A DNA stretch of 64,000 bases, taken from contig NZ_JAATEM010000011.1 of NCBI RefSeq assembly GCF_012034205.1, positions 1 to 64,000 on the forward strand, read 5' to 3'. The position numbers and the translations under genes were made by a program. This DNA is from Streptomyces composti (GTDB lineage: Bacteria > Actinomycetota > Actinomycetes > Streptomycetales > Streptomycetaceae). The stretch's first letter is position 1, and every line of letters starts with the position of its first letter. A model generated the notes under the pieces. The model saw only the letters and a program-made list of their open reading frames with translations. It had not been told where the DNA came from and searched no databases. Below, one piece after another: positions 46,669 to 56,241 of the stretch.

Positions 46669-48114
46669 ATGAACGACACCGATGTCCTGATCGTGGGTGC
46701 GGGCCCCACCGGGCTCACCCTCGGCATCGACCTGGCCAGGCGCGGGGTGGACGCACTGGTGGTGGAGCGGGGGCAGGGGCTGTTCCCGGGCTCGCGCGGC
46801 AAGGGCTTCCAGCCGCGCACCATGGAGGTCTTCGACGACCTCGGGGTCGTGGAGGCGATCCGCGCGGCCGGCAGCGGCTACCCCGTCGGGATGATCTGGC
46901 GGGACGGCGAGCGGCTGGGCGAGCACCGCATGTTCGACCCGGTGGAGGACGGCGAGAGCGACTCGCCCTACCTGGAGCCCTGCATGCTGCCGCAGTGGCG
47001 GACGCAGGAGATCCTGCTGGCCCGCCTGGAGGAGCTGGGCGGCAGGGTCGCCTTCGGGCGTGAGGTCACGGGCGTACGGCTGGACGGCGACGGCGACGGC
47101 GGTGCCGCGGAGTCCGGGGTGACGGTGCGCTTCGCCTCCGGCGAGGAGGTGCACGCGCGGTACGTGGTCGCCGCCGACGGGGGCCAGTCGACGGTGCGCC
47201 GCGCACTCGGCATCGGCATGACCGGGGAGGAGATCGAGCCGAGCCCGATGCTGGTCGCCGACGTGCGGCTGACCGGCCTGGACCGGGACAACTGGCACAT
47301 CTTCCCCCCGCACGGGGACAGCGGCGACTTCCTCACCCTGTGCCCGCTGCCCGGGGAGGACTTCCAGCTGGTCGCCCGCTTCCCCGAGGGGACCCTGGTC
47401 GACCTCTCACCGGAGGGGGTGCGGCGGGTGGTCGCCGAGCGCACCCACCTCTCCCCCTCGGACGTCACCGAGGTCCGCTGGGCGTCCGACTTCCGTCCGC
47501 GCGCCGCGCTCGCCGACCGCTTCCGCGCGGGCGGGGTGTTCCTCGCCGGTGACGCGGCCCATGTGCACTCCCCCGCCGGCGGGCAGGGCCTCAACACCAG
47601 CGTCCAGGACGCCTACAACCTGGGCTGGAAGCTCGGCGCCGTGCTGCGGGGCGAGGCGGACCCCGCCCTCCTCGACACCTACGAGGAGGAGCGGCGCCGG
47701 ATCGCGGCGGACATGCTGCGCCTGACCACCGGCGTCCACCGCGGCGAGGTGCGCCGGGGCGCGGCCACCCGGCAACTGGCGCTCGGCTACCGGGACTCGT
47801 CGCTCAGCCGGGAGACCCGCACGACCGCCGGCCCGGTGCGCGCCGGAGACCGCGCACCCGACGGCACGGTGGACGGCGTCCGCCTCTTCGACGCGTTCCG
47901 CGGGCCGCACTGGACGCTGCTGGGCGCCGGCCCGGCGGACGGCGCACCGGAGTGGGTGCGCACCCTGCCCGCGGCCCCGGAGGCGTACGGCCCCGGCGTC
48001 TTCCTGGTCCGCCCGGACGGCTATGTCGGCTGGGCCGGGGACACGGCCGACGGACTGGACGCGTACTTCGCGGCCATCGGGCTCCGGGCTCCCATGGCCC
48101 GGACGCGGAGCTGA
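46669..48114 (+). CDS. FAD-dependent aromatic monooxygenase
   Basis: 481 residues. A PHBH-fold group A flavin hydroxylase (PgaE/RdmE/TetX-like). The N-terminal GAGPTGLTLGIDLARRG binds FAD, the mid DG motif is VAADGGQSTVRRALGI, and FLAGDAAHVHSPAGGQGLNTSVQDAYNLGWKL is the second FAD motif. The C-terminal thioredoxin-like domain is shortened. The start ATG is seven bases after AAGGAGG. Control by the divergent TetR suggests xenobiotic or antibiotic inactivation, or catabolism of an aromatic compound. Confidence 0.93.
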   Translation: MNDTDVLIVGAGPTGLTLGIDLARRGVDALVVERGQGLFPGSRGKGFQPRTMEVFDDLGVVEAIRAAGSGYPVGMIWRDGERLGEHRMFDPVEDGESDSPYLEPCMLPQWRTQEILLARLEELGGRVAFGREVTGVRLDGDGDGGAAESGVTVRFASGEEVHARYVVAADGGQSTVRRALGIGMTGEEIEPSPMLVADVRLTGLDRDNWHIFPPHGDSGDFLTLCPLPGEDFQLVARFPEGTLVDLSPEGVRRVVAERTHLSPSDVTEVRWASDFRPRAALADRFRAGGVFLAGDAAHVHSPAGGQGLNTSVQDAYNLGWKLGAVLRGEADPALLDTYEEERRRIAADMLRLTTGVHRGEVRRGAATRQLALGYRDSSLSRETRTTAGPVRAGDRAPDGTVDGVRLFDAFRGPHWTLLGAGPADGAPEWVRTLPAAPEAYGPGVFLVRPDGYVGWAGDTADGLDAYFAAIGLRAPMARTRS

Positions 48115-48203
48115 CCGGACGTCACCGAAGCGGCTGCCGGCACCGCACCGGCAAGCAGCACCGAGGGGAGCTCGCGCCGCTGACCGCCTCTCAGCGGCAG
48201 CGG

Positions 48204-48860
48204 CTACGCGCTCGCCAGGGAGAGCTTCGCCGCGAATCCGAGGAACAGCGCGCCCGCGGCCGAGGTGGCCCCCGCCGCCAGCCGCCGCCTGCGGCGGAAC
48301 GCCTCGGCCAGCCGGGTGCCGCTGAAGATCAGCAGCGAGAGGTAGAGGAAGCTCGCCGTCTGGAGCAGCGCGCCGAGCACCACGAAGGAGAGCACGGGGT
48401 AGGGGTAGCCGGGGTCGACGAACTGCACGAAGAAGGAGATCAGGAAGAGGATCGCCTTCGGGTTGAGCAGCGACACGATCAGGGCGCGCCGGTAGGGGTG
48501 CTCGTCGGTGGCGGGCGTGGCGGCGGGGGACTCCGCCGGCTGGGCGGGGGTGCCCCGCTCCTTCCACATGGCCCACGCCGAGCGCAGCATCCCGTACGCC
48601 ATCCAGGCGAGGTAGGCGGCACCGGCGTACTTCACCACCAGGAAGAGCAGCGGGGTCGTACTGAGCACGGAGGCGGCGCCGAGGGCCGCCAGCGTCATCA
48701 GGACCGCGTCCCCGGTGAAGACCCCGGCCGCCGCCGCATAGCCGGTGCGCACGCCCCTGCGGGCGGCCACGGAGAGCACGTACAGCGAGTTGGGGCCGGG
48801 GAGCAGGACGATCAGGACGAGACCTGCGAGGTAGGTGGGAAGATCGTGCACACCGAACAT
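48204..48860 (-). CDS. LysE/RhtB-family amino-acid exporter
   Basis: 218 residues, six hydrophobic segments. The N-terminal LPTYLAGLVLIVLLPGPNSLYVL motif and the SLLNPKAILFLISFFVQFV motif are family-typical and closest in style to the leucine exporter LeuE. An Ala/Pro-rich cytoplasmic loop separates the halves. Substrate unknown. Confidence 0.9.
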   Translation of the reverse strand: MFGVHDLPTYLAGLVLIVLLPGPNSLYVLSVAARRGVRTGYAAAAGVFTGDAVLMTLAALGAASVLSTTPLLFLVVKYAGAAYLAWMAYGMLRSAWAMWKERGTPAQPAESPAATPATDEHPYRRALIVSLLNPKAILFLISFFVQFVDPGYPYPVLSFVVLGALLQTASFLYLSLLIFSGTRLAEAFRRRRRLAAGATSAAGALFLGFAAKLSLASA

Positions 48861-48934
48861 GGACAGGAGTGTCGCACGGAGACACGACTGTCACCCCGGG
48901 CTTTTCGCCAGGTGAGACACCCCGTGTGAGCCCC

Positions 48935-49000
48935 CGGGCCGACGGACCGGCAGCCGCCTCGGGCCGACGGACCGGCCGTGTTCAGGCCGACGGGCCCACG
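48935..49000. repeat. 25-bp direct repeat, three copies
   Basis: CGGGCCGACGGACCGGC starts at 48935 and 48960, with a diverged third copy near 48983, just after the mutase stop. Could arise from slippage. No function evident. Confidence 0.6.
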
Positions 49001-49006
49001 GCCGGC

Positions 49007-50587
49007 TCAGAAGACGTCGCTCGGCTCGTACGTGCCCCAGATCTCGCGCAGGGCGTTGCACACCTCGCCGACGGTGGCGCGGGCGGCGAGGGCCTCCTTC
49101 ATCGGGTACAGCACGTTGTCCTCGCCCTCCGCCGCCTTCTGCAGCGCGGTCAGGGCGCCGTCCACCGCCCGCTGGTCGCGTTCGGCGCGCAGCCGGGCGA
49201 GGCGTTCGGCTTGCCGGGCCTCGATGGCGGGGTCTACGCGCAGGGGCTCGTAGGGTTCCTCCTCGTCGAGCTGGAAGCGGTTGACGCCGACCACGACCCG
49301 CTCCCCGCTGTCGGTCTGCTGCGCGATCCGGTAGGCGTTGCGCTCGATCTCACCCTTCTGGAAACCGCGCTCGATCGCGTTCACGGCACCGCCGAGCTCC
49401 TCCACCTTCCCCATCAGCTCCACGATCGCCGCCTCCAGCTCGTCCGTCATCGACTCCACCACGTACGAGCCAGCGAACGGATCGACCGTCGCGGTCACAT
49501 CCGTCTCGTACGCCAGCACCTGCTGGGTACGCAGCGCCAGCCGCGCGGACTTCTCCGTCGGCAGCGCGATCGCCTCGTCGAACGCGTTGGTGTGCAGCGA
49601 CTGCGTGCCCCCCAGCACCGCCGCCAGCCCCTGGACCGCGACCCGCACCAGGTTCACCTCCGGCTGCTGCGCCGTCAGCTGCACCCCCGCCGTCTGCGTG
49701 TGGAACCGCAGCATCATCGACTTCGGATCGCTCGCCCCGAACTCCTCACGCATCACCCGCGCCCAGATCCGGCGCGCCGCACGGAACTTCGCCACCTCCT
49801 CCAGCAGCGTGGTGCGCGCCACGAAGAAGAACGACAGCCGCGGCGCGAAATCGTCCACCGCCATCCCCGCCGCCACCGCCGTACGCACATACTCGATCCC
49901 GTCCGCCAGCGTGAACGCGATCTCCTGCGCCGGCGACGCCCCCGCCTCGGCCATGTGATAGCCCGAGATCGAGATCGTGTTCCAGCGCGGCATCTCCGCC
50001 CGGCAGTACTGGAAGATGTCCGCCGTCAGCCGCAGCGACGGCTTCGGCGGGAAGATGTACGTCCCCCGCGCGATGTACTCCTTGAGCACATCGTTCTGAA
50101 TGGTGCCGGTCAGCCGGTCCGCAGCGGCCCCCTGCTCCTCGGCCACCAGCTGATACAGCAGCAGCAGGACAGCGGCCGGCGCATTGATCGTCATCGATGT
50201 CGAGACCCGCTCCAGCGGGATGCCGGAGAACAGCACCCGCATGTCCTCGACCGAGTCGATCGCCACCCCCACCTTGCCGACCTCGCCGTGCGCGATCGGC
50301 GCATCCGAGTCATGGCCCATCTGGGTGGGCAGATCGAACGCCACCGACAACCCGGTGGTGCCGTGCGCGATCAGCTCCCGGTACCGGGCGTTCGACTCCG
50401 CCGCCGTGCCGAACCCCGCGTACTGCCGCATCGTCCACGGCCGAGCGGTGTACATCGTCGGGTACACCCCACGGGTGAACGGGTACGACCCCGGCTCACC
50501 CAGCTTCTCCCCCGGATCCCAGCCCTCCAGCGCCCCCGGCCCGTACACCGGCTCGATGGGCAGTCCGGACTCCGACTCGCGCGCCAT
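49007..50587 (-). CDS. Methylmalonyl-CoA mutase-type large subunit
   Basis: 526 residues from ATG 50587. Only the TIM-barrel substrate domain is present ([69 protein letters not shown]). The C-terminal B12-binding domain is absent, so a separate small subunit must supply cobalamin. The Tyr in TMYTARPW and the Arg in [10 protein letters not shown] correspond to the residues that favour methylmalonyl-CoA; isobutyryl-CoA mutase has Phe and Gln at those positions. An isomerase for another acyl-CoA is still possible. Confidence 0.92.
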   Translation of the reverse strand: MARESESGLPIEPVYGPGALEGWDPGEKLGEPGSYPFTRGVYPTMYTARPWTMRQYAGFGTAAESNARYRELIAHGTTGLSVAFDLPTQMGHDSDAPIAHGEVGKVGVAIDSVEDMRVLFSGIPLERVSTSMTINAPAAVLLLLYQLVAEEQGAAADRLTGTIQNDVLKEYIARGTYIFPPKPSLRLTADIFQYCRAEMPRWNTISISGYHMAEAGASPAQEIAFTLADGIEYVRTAVAAGMAVDDFAPRLSFFFVARTTLLEEVAKFRAARRIWARVMREEFGASDPKSMMLRFHTQTAGVQLTAQQPEVNLVRVAVQGLAAVLGGTQSLHTNAFDEAIALPTEKSARLALRTQQVLAYETDVTATVDPFAGSYVVESMTDELEAAIVELMGKVEELGGAVNAIERGFQKGEIERNAYRIAQQTDSGERVVVGVNRFQLDEEEPYEPLRVDPAIEARQAERLARLRAERDQRAVDGALTALQKAAEGEDNVLYPMKEALAARATVGEVCNALREIWGTYEPSDVF

Positions 50588-50756
50588 GGTGTGAGCCTCC
50601 CGCCGGTCGGTGGCTGATGGGTGCAAGGATGTCGTTCGGTCACTCACCACCATGCCCCGTTGTTCGGAACCCTTCACGCCAGGGGAGACATCTGTCAGAC
50701 GAGGGCCAGGTGATGTCCCGGTGAGACGGCGAGGGGCTTCGGTGCGTAGGACGGGC

Positions 50757-51671
50757 ATGAGGAAGAGAACGAGCGCCACCGTCTCGGCGCTTGCGGCGGT
50801 GTCGCTCTGTGCGGCGGTCGGGTGCACGGTGCAGCCCGGCGAGGAAGGCGGGCAGGCCCCCATCCGGATCTACTGGCCGAGCCGGACGCCGTCCGCGGCC
50901 GGGCAGCCCCGGACGGAGAAGCCGGCCGGCGGACGGGCGAGCCCGTCGCAGCGGCCCGCGGCGCCCCGGCACGCACCGCCGCGGTCCGCGCCGGAGAAAT
51001 CCCCGCCGGACAAGCCCGCGCCCCCGCGGGCCGCGCGCTCGACGGTGCTGTGGTCCCGCGGTGACACCGGGCGCGACGTCCGTGAGCTCCAGGCCCGGCT
51101 GCGCCAGGCGGCCTGGCTGTTCCACGGGCCGACCGGCCGCTACGACGCGCCGACGGAGAAGGCCGTACGGGGCTTCCAGGGCAAGCGAGGGCTGCCCCGC
51201 ACCGGGTCCGTCGACACGGCGACCTGGCAGCGGCTGGAGCGGATGACGCGTGAGCCGGGCAAGTGGGAGCTGTATCTGATGGGCGGACAGCCGGCCGACG
51301 CGCCCGACCCGCGCTGCCGGACCGGGCGGGTGCTGTGCATCAGCAAGTCGAGCCGGACACTGCGCTGGATGATCGACGGGCGCACCCTCATGACCCTCCC
51401 GGTGCGCTTCGGCTCCCGGGGCACCCCGACCCGCGAGGGAGTCTTCCGCGTCTACTGGAAGTCCCGGCACCACGTCTCCACGATCTACGACTCACCGATG
51501 CCGTACGCGATGTTCTTCAGCGGCGGCCAGGCGGTGCACTACTCGGCCGACTTCGCCGCCCGCGGCTACGCCGGTGCCTCGCACGGCTGCGTCAACGTAC
51601 GGGACGAGGCGGCCATCGCCCGGCTGTTCGGGCAGGTGCGCAAGGGTGACAAGGTCGTCGTGCACCGGTGA
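50757..51671 (+). CDS. L,D-transpeptidase lipoprotein with PG-binding domain
   Basis: 304 residues from ATG 50757. Lipobox LCAAVGC, then a Pro-rich spacer (about 30-95). The peptidoglycan-binding domain ([20 protein letters not shown]...[19 protein letters not shown]) precedes a YkuD catalytic domain with [22 protein letters not shown] (catalytic Cys in SHGC). It forms 3-3 cross-links in the wall or attaches proteins. Divergent from the mutase gene. Confidence 0.93.
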   Translation: MRKRTSATVSALAAVSLCAAVGCTVQPGEEGGQAPIRIYWPSRTPSAAGQPRTEKPAGGRASPSQRPAAPRHAPPRSAPEKSPPDKPAPPRAARSTVLWSRGDTGRDVRELQARLRQAAWLFHGPTGRYDAPTEKAVRGFQGKRGLPRTGSVDTATWQRLERMTREPGKWELYLMGGQPADAPDPRCRTGRVLCISKSSRTLRWMIDGRTLMTLPVRFGSRGTPTREGVFRVYWKSRHHVSTIYDSPMPYAMFFSGGQAVHYSADFAARGYAGASHGCVNVRDEAAIARLFGQVRKGDKVVVHR

Positions 51672-52136
51672 GACCGGGCACGGCGGCGGAGCGGCGTCCG
51701 GGAGGACGACCGGAAAAGCGTCCGGGAAGACGGAGAGGGATTCGGGGCGCGGGCGGGACCGGGGGAACGTGTCCCGCCCGCGCCGATGCACGAGCCGCAG
51801 GTACGGGGGGAACCCCGGCTCTGTGCGACGGCCGATGACCAGTCGGCTCACTCATTACTGCGCCGCGGCCTCCAGAAACGTCACACCCTCAACGAAAAAA
51901 TTTTGGCCGTTGACAAAATCCCAGGTCAGAGGGGCGGCGGACCGGAGGGCGGAGCGAGGAACCGGGTGACACCGGGGCCGGCCGGCGCCGGGGCGGGCGG
52001 GCACCGGGCGGGCCGGGCGGGAGGTCGGGGCGGGCAGGCTCCCGGGCCGGGCGGGAGGTCGGGGGCGGGCAAGCTCCCGGGCCGGGCCGGACGCGGAACC
52101 CGGCCGTGCCCGCGGCTGATCGGGCAGTGCCGCGGG
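51672..52136. other. Intergenic region with AT-rich patch and GC tandem repeat
   Basis: Convergent gap with no gene. At 51893-51920 there is a rare AT-rich patch (CGAAAAAATTTTGG...TTGACAAAATC) containing ATTTTG-N8-CAAAAT. From 52010 to 52078 a 34/35-bp unit (GGGCCGGGCGGGAGGTCGGG...) occurs twice in tandem. No clear hairpin terminator follows the transpeptidase gene. Confidence 0.6.
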
Positions 52137-53249
52137 TCAAACGGTCAGTGAGACCGTGCCCGTCACTCCGGTGCCGGCGGCCTGGACGGTGAGGCCGGTG
52201 CGGGCGGTGCGGCGAATGCCGGACGCTGCGTCGCCGACGCGGGTGTGACGGTCGGGGCGCTGCTTGCCGACGTGCCGGTGCTTCTCGTCGCCGGGTCCGG
52301 CGTGGCTGCCGCGCTTGTCGCCCTCCTTGTCCGGGTCGCCGCCGTCGTCCGTGCGGTCGCGGGAGTCCGCGTGCTCGCGGGAGTCCTGGTCGCCGTCGCG
52401 GAGCTTGGCGGCATAACCCGCCGCGGCCAGCACACCCTTGCAGTAAGGGCTGACACGGGCCGAGTCACCGGCCGCGTTCTCCAGCAGGCGGCGCCGCTCG
52501 CCGCCGAGGGGACGGTCGTCGCGCAGCGCGCGGCAGGCGGCGACGATCTCCTTCCAGCCCCGGCCCGCATGCGACCCCGGGCCCTTCGGACCCTGGCCGG
52601 GCGCCGGTGGGGCACCCTTGTGCGGGTGCTTGTCGTCGGAGGCGGCGGGTCCGCCGGGGCGTGCCGGGCCGGCTCCGGCGGAGGGCTTCCCGCGGTCCTC
52701 GTCCAGGGTGGCTCCGCCGCCCGTGCCCTTCTCCGGCGGGGGCGTCACCAACGGGCGTTCACCCGGGGTGGCGCTTGCCGTCACGGAGGCGGCCGGATCG
52801 GAGCCGGGGTCGCCCACCGGGCCGGGGAAGGCTCCGGTTCCGGCCAGGGCCGCGGCCCCGCCGACCATGCCTGTGGCCATCGCGGCGGCCAGCGCCAGGC
52901 GCACCGGGCGGGTCCAGCGCGGCCGGCGAACGGTTGCGGTTGCATCGGGGCGCGAACCGCCGAGCCGGACCAGCCCCGCCTCCAGGGTGCGGGTGCCGGC
53001 GGCGCGTCCGGCGCCGGCCGTCTCGAACCGGGCCTCCCGCTCCTCGCGCGCCTTGCGGAAGGCGGCCAGGGCCGCGGCCTCGCCGGGAAGTTCTTCGCAG
53101 GTCAGCGGGGGCGGAGCGAGCGCACCGAGGGTCCGGGCGAGCCGTTCGGCCTGCTCCCGGGCAGCCGGATCGGCGGCTTCGGGCGGCAGACCGCTCAGCA
53201 AGCGCTCCGCCGTGTCGCGGTCCAGCCACCTGTGCTGCTCGTCGGCCAT
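52137..53249 (-). CDS. Single-pass membrane protein paired with ECF sigma (2)
   Basis: 370 residues, ATG overlapping the sigma stop (TGATG). About 115 cytosolic residues (possible anti-sigma segment), one transmembrane helix (about 113-137: LALAAAMATGMVGGAAALAGTG), then a long Pro/Gly/Asp-rich outer part with a small conserved domain WKEIVAACRALRDDRPLGGERRRLLENAAGD...YCKGVLAA. There is no ZAS zinc motif. Co-translation with the sigma gene suggests it restrains or senses for that sigma factor (inference). Paralogue at 54341-55237. Confidence 0.8.
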   Translation of the reverse strand: MADEQHRWLDRDTAERLLSGLPPEAADPAAREQAERLARTLGALAPPPLTCEELPGEAAALAAFRKAREEREARFETAGAGRAAGTRTLEAGLVRLGGSRPDATATVRRPRWTRPVRLALAAAMATGMVGGAAALAGTGAFPGPVGDPGSDPAASVTASATPGERPLVTPPPEKGTGGGATLDEDRGKPSAGAGPARPGGPAASDDKHPHKGAPPAPGQGPKGPGSHAGRGWKEIVAACRALRDDRPLGGERRRLLENAAGDSARVSPYCKGVLAAAGYAAKLRDGDQDSREHADSRDRTDDGGDPDKEGDKRGSHAGPGDEKHRHVGKQRPDRHTRVGDAASGIRRTARTGLTVQAAGTGVTGTVSLTV

Positions 53250-53923
53250 CACATGTCCTTCTGCGTCCGCGCTCGCATATGCGTCACACTCGCGGACGTC
53301 ACCGCACGCCGCTGCGGTTCTCGCTGCGGCGGCAGGGCGTCGAGCACCCCGGCGGATTCCGGATGCGTCTCCGGGTCGTCGCCGATCATGTCCGCCAGCC
53401 GTTTCAGGCCCCGGTGGGCGGCGGTGCGGACGGCGCCGGGCCGCTTGCCGAGCGTCTCTGCGGCGGTCTTCGCGTCGAGGCCCACGACCACGCGCAGCAC
53501 CACCGCCTCGGCCTGGTCCTGCGGCAGCCGGGAGATCAGGGAGAAGGTCCCGTCGGTGGCCAGGGCCTCGATGGCCTCGCCCGCGGTGTCCGACTCGGCG
53601 GCCCGCCCGGCCAGCTCGGTCTCGTCGCCGCCGATGGCGGGGCGCCGGCCGCGCATGCGTATGTGGTCGAGGGCGCGGTTGCGGGCGATCCGGGCGGCCC
53701 AGCCGCGGAAGCGGTCCGCGTCACCGCTGAACCGGTCCAGGTCGCGGGCTATCTGCAGCCAGGCCTCGGAGGTCACGTCCTCGGCGTCGGGTTCGCCGAC
53801 GAGGGTCCTCACGTATCCCAGCAGCCGCGGATGCACGGCGCGGTACACAGTCCGGAACGCGGTCTCGTCCCCGTCCTGTGCCGCACGCACCGCGGCGGTC
53901 AGCTCCGCGTCGTCCCCCAGCAC
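53249..53923 (-). CDS. ECF RNA polymerase sigma factor (2)
   Basis: 224 residues from GTG 53923. Region 2: FRTVYRAVHPRLLGYVRTLVGEPDAEDVTSEAWLQIARDL...WAARIARNRALDHIR. Region 4: LPQDQAEAVVLRVVVGLDAKTAAETLGKRPGAVRTAAHRGLKRL. A 30-residue tail overlaps the membrane-protein gene. Close paralogue of the 55382-56074 product, including the same region 4.2 helix (GKRPGAVRTAAHRGLKRLA), so their promoters may overlap in sequence. Confidence 0.92.
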   Translation of the reverse strand: MLGDDAELTAAVRAAQDGDETAFRTVYRAVHPRLLGYVRTLVGEPDAEDVTSEAWLQIARDLDRFSGDADRFRGWAARIARNRALDHIRMRGRRPAIGGDETELAGRAAESDTAGEAIEALATDGTFSLISRLPQDQAEAVVLRVVVGLDAKTAAETLGKRPGAVRTAAHRGLKRLADMIGDDPETHPESAGVLDALPPQREPQRRAVTSASVTHMRARTQKDM

Positions 53924-54340
53924 CGCAGGCCCTTCTGCGCCCCAACCGGCGCCGCTTACGCGGACCGGGTCGCTCGCCGTTGTCTTTCCTCATCTGGTCG
54001 TGCGGTCGTCGCGGCGTCAGAACCGCAGGTGGTCGCGGTGGTCCTGCACCCGCCACGATGGCGCGAAAGGCACGTTACGACCTGAAACCACTCGCCGTCC
54101 ATGTCTGTCCAGGATGCAACTGACCCGTGACACAGCGGGGTGTGACAGAAAACGCACCCCCGGCGCTGTAGGAAGTACGGGCCGCCGCGCGGTCCGTGCC
54201 GCGCGACGGCCGGGGCCTCTCCTGTGGGGGGTGGCGGCCCCGGCCGTTGCACTGGCCATGGCACACCGCCGCCACACGGACACGCCCGGCGCCGCACGGC
54301 CGTTCCGCCTGGTGACCCGCTCAGGTTACGGGTGTGTAGG
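53924..54340. other. Gap between the two ECF cassettes
   Basis: No gene recognised. It should contain the promoter of the leftward sigma gene. Near 54128-54153 the minus strand has TGTCACACC and TGTGTCACGG, a possible binding site. The rest is featureless GC-rich sequence. Confidence 0.5.
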
Positions 54341-55237
54341 TTACGGGGTCCCACCGGCCTGCCGGACGGGACCGCCCCGGTCGTCGCTCTCGTCCTCGCT
54401 TCCGCCGCCCCGGCCGGGGGCGGGCAGGTTCCCGGTGCCGGTCGCGTCCCCGGCGGGACGTGTGGGCCGCTTCTCCGGGATCTGCGGAGTGCTCACCTCT
54501 TCCGCGGGACCCGCGGCGTCCGGGATGTCCGCGCCTCCGGCGCCCTCGGAGGATCCCGCGCTCTCGGAGGACTTCGCGTCCCCGGAGGGCCCGGCGGCCC
54601 GCTTCCCGGTCAGCCCGGCGCAGGGGGCGTCGGCGTTGTCCGTGCCGTGCGTCGCGGTCAACAGGCGCTGCCAGGCGGGGGACTTCAGTACCTCGCCCCG
54701 GTCCCGGATCCTCTCGTGGGCGCGGCAGTGGGCCTCGGTGTCCCGGGCGGGGGCGGGGCGGGAGGTGTCGGACGTCCCGCCGGCCGCGGCTCCGGGTGCC
54801 GGGCGGCCGGTGGGCGGGGCGGACGAGCGGGGCGAGGAGGGGATGGTGGCCCGGTCGCGGCCGGCCGGGGCGTCCTGACCGGATCCGGGGGCGCCTATGC
54901 CCGCGACGGCGACACCGCTGAGAGTGAGGCCGCCGAGCACAACGCCGAGCAGGGCCTTCACCGAGTGGCCGCCGAGCCGCCGCCGGCGTGGGCGCCAGTC
55001 GTCGCGGCGCCGGGTGCGCGCCCGGTGTGCTCCGCTGTCGCGGGCGGCGCGGAAGGCGGCGAGGGCGCGCTGCTCGGCCTCGGCGGGGTCCGACGGGGCG
55101 GACCGGCGGACGGCGGCGGCCAGGTGCTGCTCGAGGGCGGCCTCGTCGCACTCGGGGGCGGCCTCGTCGAAGACGCCGGTGCGGCCGTCGGCGTGCCGAC
55201 GGCCCGAAAACGTCTGGCCGCTGTGCCGTTCACCCAT
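54341..55237 (-). CDS. Single-pass membrane protein paired with ECF sigma (1)
   Basis: 298 residues from ATG 55237. Same plan as 52137-53249: a cytosolic part with DEAALEQHLAAAVRR...AEQRALAAFRAARDSG, a transmembrane helix (about 93-113: VKALLGVVLGGLTLSGVAVAG), an outer region with EAHCRAHERIRDRGEVLKSPAWQRLLTATHG...PCAGLTG, and a disordered acidic tail. It is 144 bases downstream of its sigma gene. Putative regulator of that sigma; no zinc anti-sigma motif. Confidence 0.78.
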   Translation of the reverse strand: MGERHSGQTFSGRRHADGRTGVFDEAAPECDEAALEQHLAAAVRRSAPSDPAEAEQRALAAFRAARDSGAHRARTRRRDDWRPRRRRLGGHSVKALLGVVLGGLTLSGVAVAGIGAPGSGQDAPAGRDRATIPSSPRSSAPPTGRPAPGAAAGGTSDTSRPAPARDTEAHCRAHERIRDRGEVLKSPAWQRLLTATHGTDNADAPCAGLTGKRAAGPSGDAKSSESAGSSEGAGGADIPDAAGPAEEVSTPQIPEKRPTRPAGDATGTGNLPAPGRGGGSEDESDDRGGPVRQAGGTP

Positions 55238-55381
55238 GTCCGCTGTCCGTTCCCGTCCGGTTGCGCGACCGGTCCGACGTGTCCTGTGTCCCGGCCGCGG
55301 GTCCGCGCCCGTACGTACGGCTCCTCGGTCCCGGCCGTCTCATCCGCCGCGCCGTCCCGGCGGCGCCGGGACCGGGCCCTC

Positions 55382-56074
55382 TCACTTCGACTCCCCCAGC
55401 GTGCGGCGCCCGTCCTCCGCCACACCCGTCGCGCCGAGTTCCTTCGCCAGGCGCTTCAGGCCCCGGTGGGCGGCGGTGCGCACCGCGCCGGGCCGCTTGC
55501 CGAGGACGCGGGCCGCGGCGTTGCCGTCGAGGCCGACGACGACCCGCAGCAGCACCGCCTCGGCCTGGTCGCGGGGCAGGGAGCGGATCAGCCGCAGGGC
55601 GTGCTCGGTGGACAGCGACTCCAGCACCTGGTCGTGGGTGCTGTGCGGGCCGGGCAGGTCCAGCAGGTCCTGGTCCAGCGCGGTGCCCTGGGGCCGTACG
55701 CGCTGCCGCCGCAGGTGGTCGAGGGCACGGTGCCGGGCGATGGTCGCCGTCCAGCCGCGGAAGCCGGCCCCGTCGCCCCGGAAGCGGCCGAGGTCCCGGG
55801 CTATCTCCAGCCAGGCGTCGGAGGCGACGTCCTCGGCGTCCTCGCCGACCAGTCCGCGCAGGTAGCCGAGGAGTCCCGGCTGTACGAGGCGGTAGGCGAC
55901 CGCGAAGGCGGCCTCGTCACCCTCCTGGGCCCGCGCGACGGCCGCGCCCAGTTCCCCGTCGTGCGCCTGCACGCGGCGGGGTTCGCCTGCCTGGCCCAAG
56001 AACTGTCCTCGTCCGTACCGGTTCGTAGCGACTCCGCACCGTTCGGCACGGTCGTTCTCGCGTGCGTCCTCCAC
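55382..56074 (-). CDS. ECF RNA polymerase sigma factor (1)
   Basis: 230 residues from GTG 56074 (upstream codons are Gly/Ser-rich and unlikely). Region 2: YRLVQPGLLGYLRGLVGEDAEDVASDAWLEIARDL...WTATIARHRALDHLRRQR. Region 4: LPRDQAEAVLLRVVVGLDGNAAARVLGKRPGAVRTAAHRGLKRLAKEL. Paralogue of the other sigma factor; together with its membrane partner it forms a duplicated cassette. Confidence 0.92.
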   Translation of the reverse strand: MEDARENDRAERCGVATNRYGRGQFLGQAGEPRRVQAHDGELGAAVARAQEGDEAAFAVAYRLVQPGLLGYLRGLVGEDAEDVASDAWLEIARDLGRFRGDGAGFRGWTATIARHRALDHLRRQRVRPQGTALDQDLLDLPGPHSTHDQVLESLSTEHALRLIRSLPRDQAEAVLLRVVVGLDGNAAARVLGKRPGAVRTAAHRGLKRLAKELGATGVAEDGRRTLGESK

Positions 56075-56241
56075 GGTCAACAGCGCCGGGCCGCCGGCAA
56101 GTGTCACAGCGGAGCCGTGACGGGGCCGGGCGGGCGGTCCCGGCCGCGAGGCTCCGGAAGTTCCGGAGGTTCCGTAGCCTCCGAAGGTTCCGGAGATTCC
56201 GGAGGTCTCGGGGGCCATGCCGCCCGAGGTGCGCGCCGCGC

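Noticed and set aside
48204..48215. CTACGCGCT inside the 3' end of the LysE gene, and CTACGCGC near 49233 inside the mutase gene
   Set aside because: Half-matches within coding sequence, not near a promoter of a nucleoside gene.
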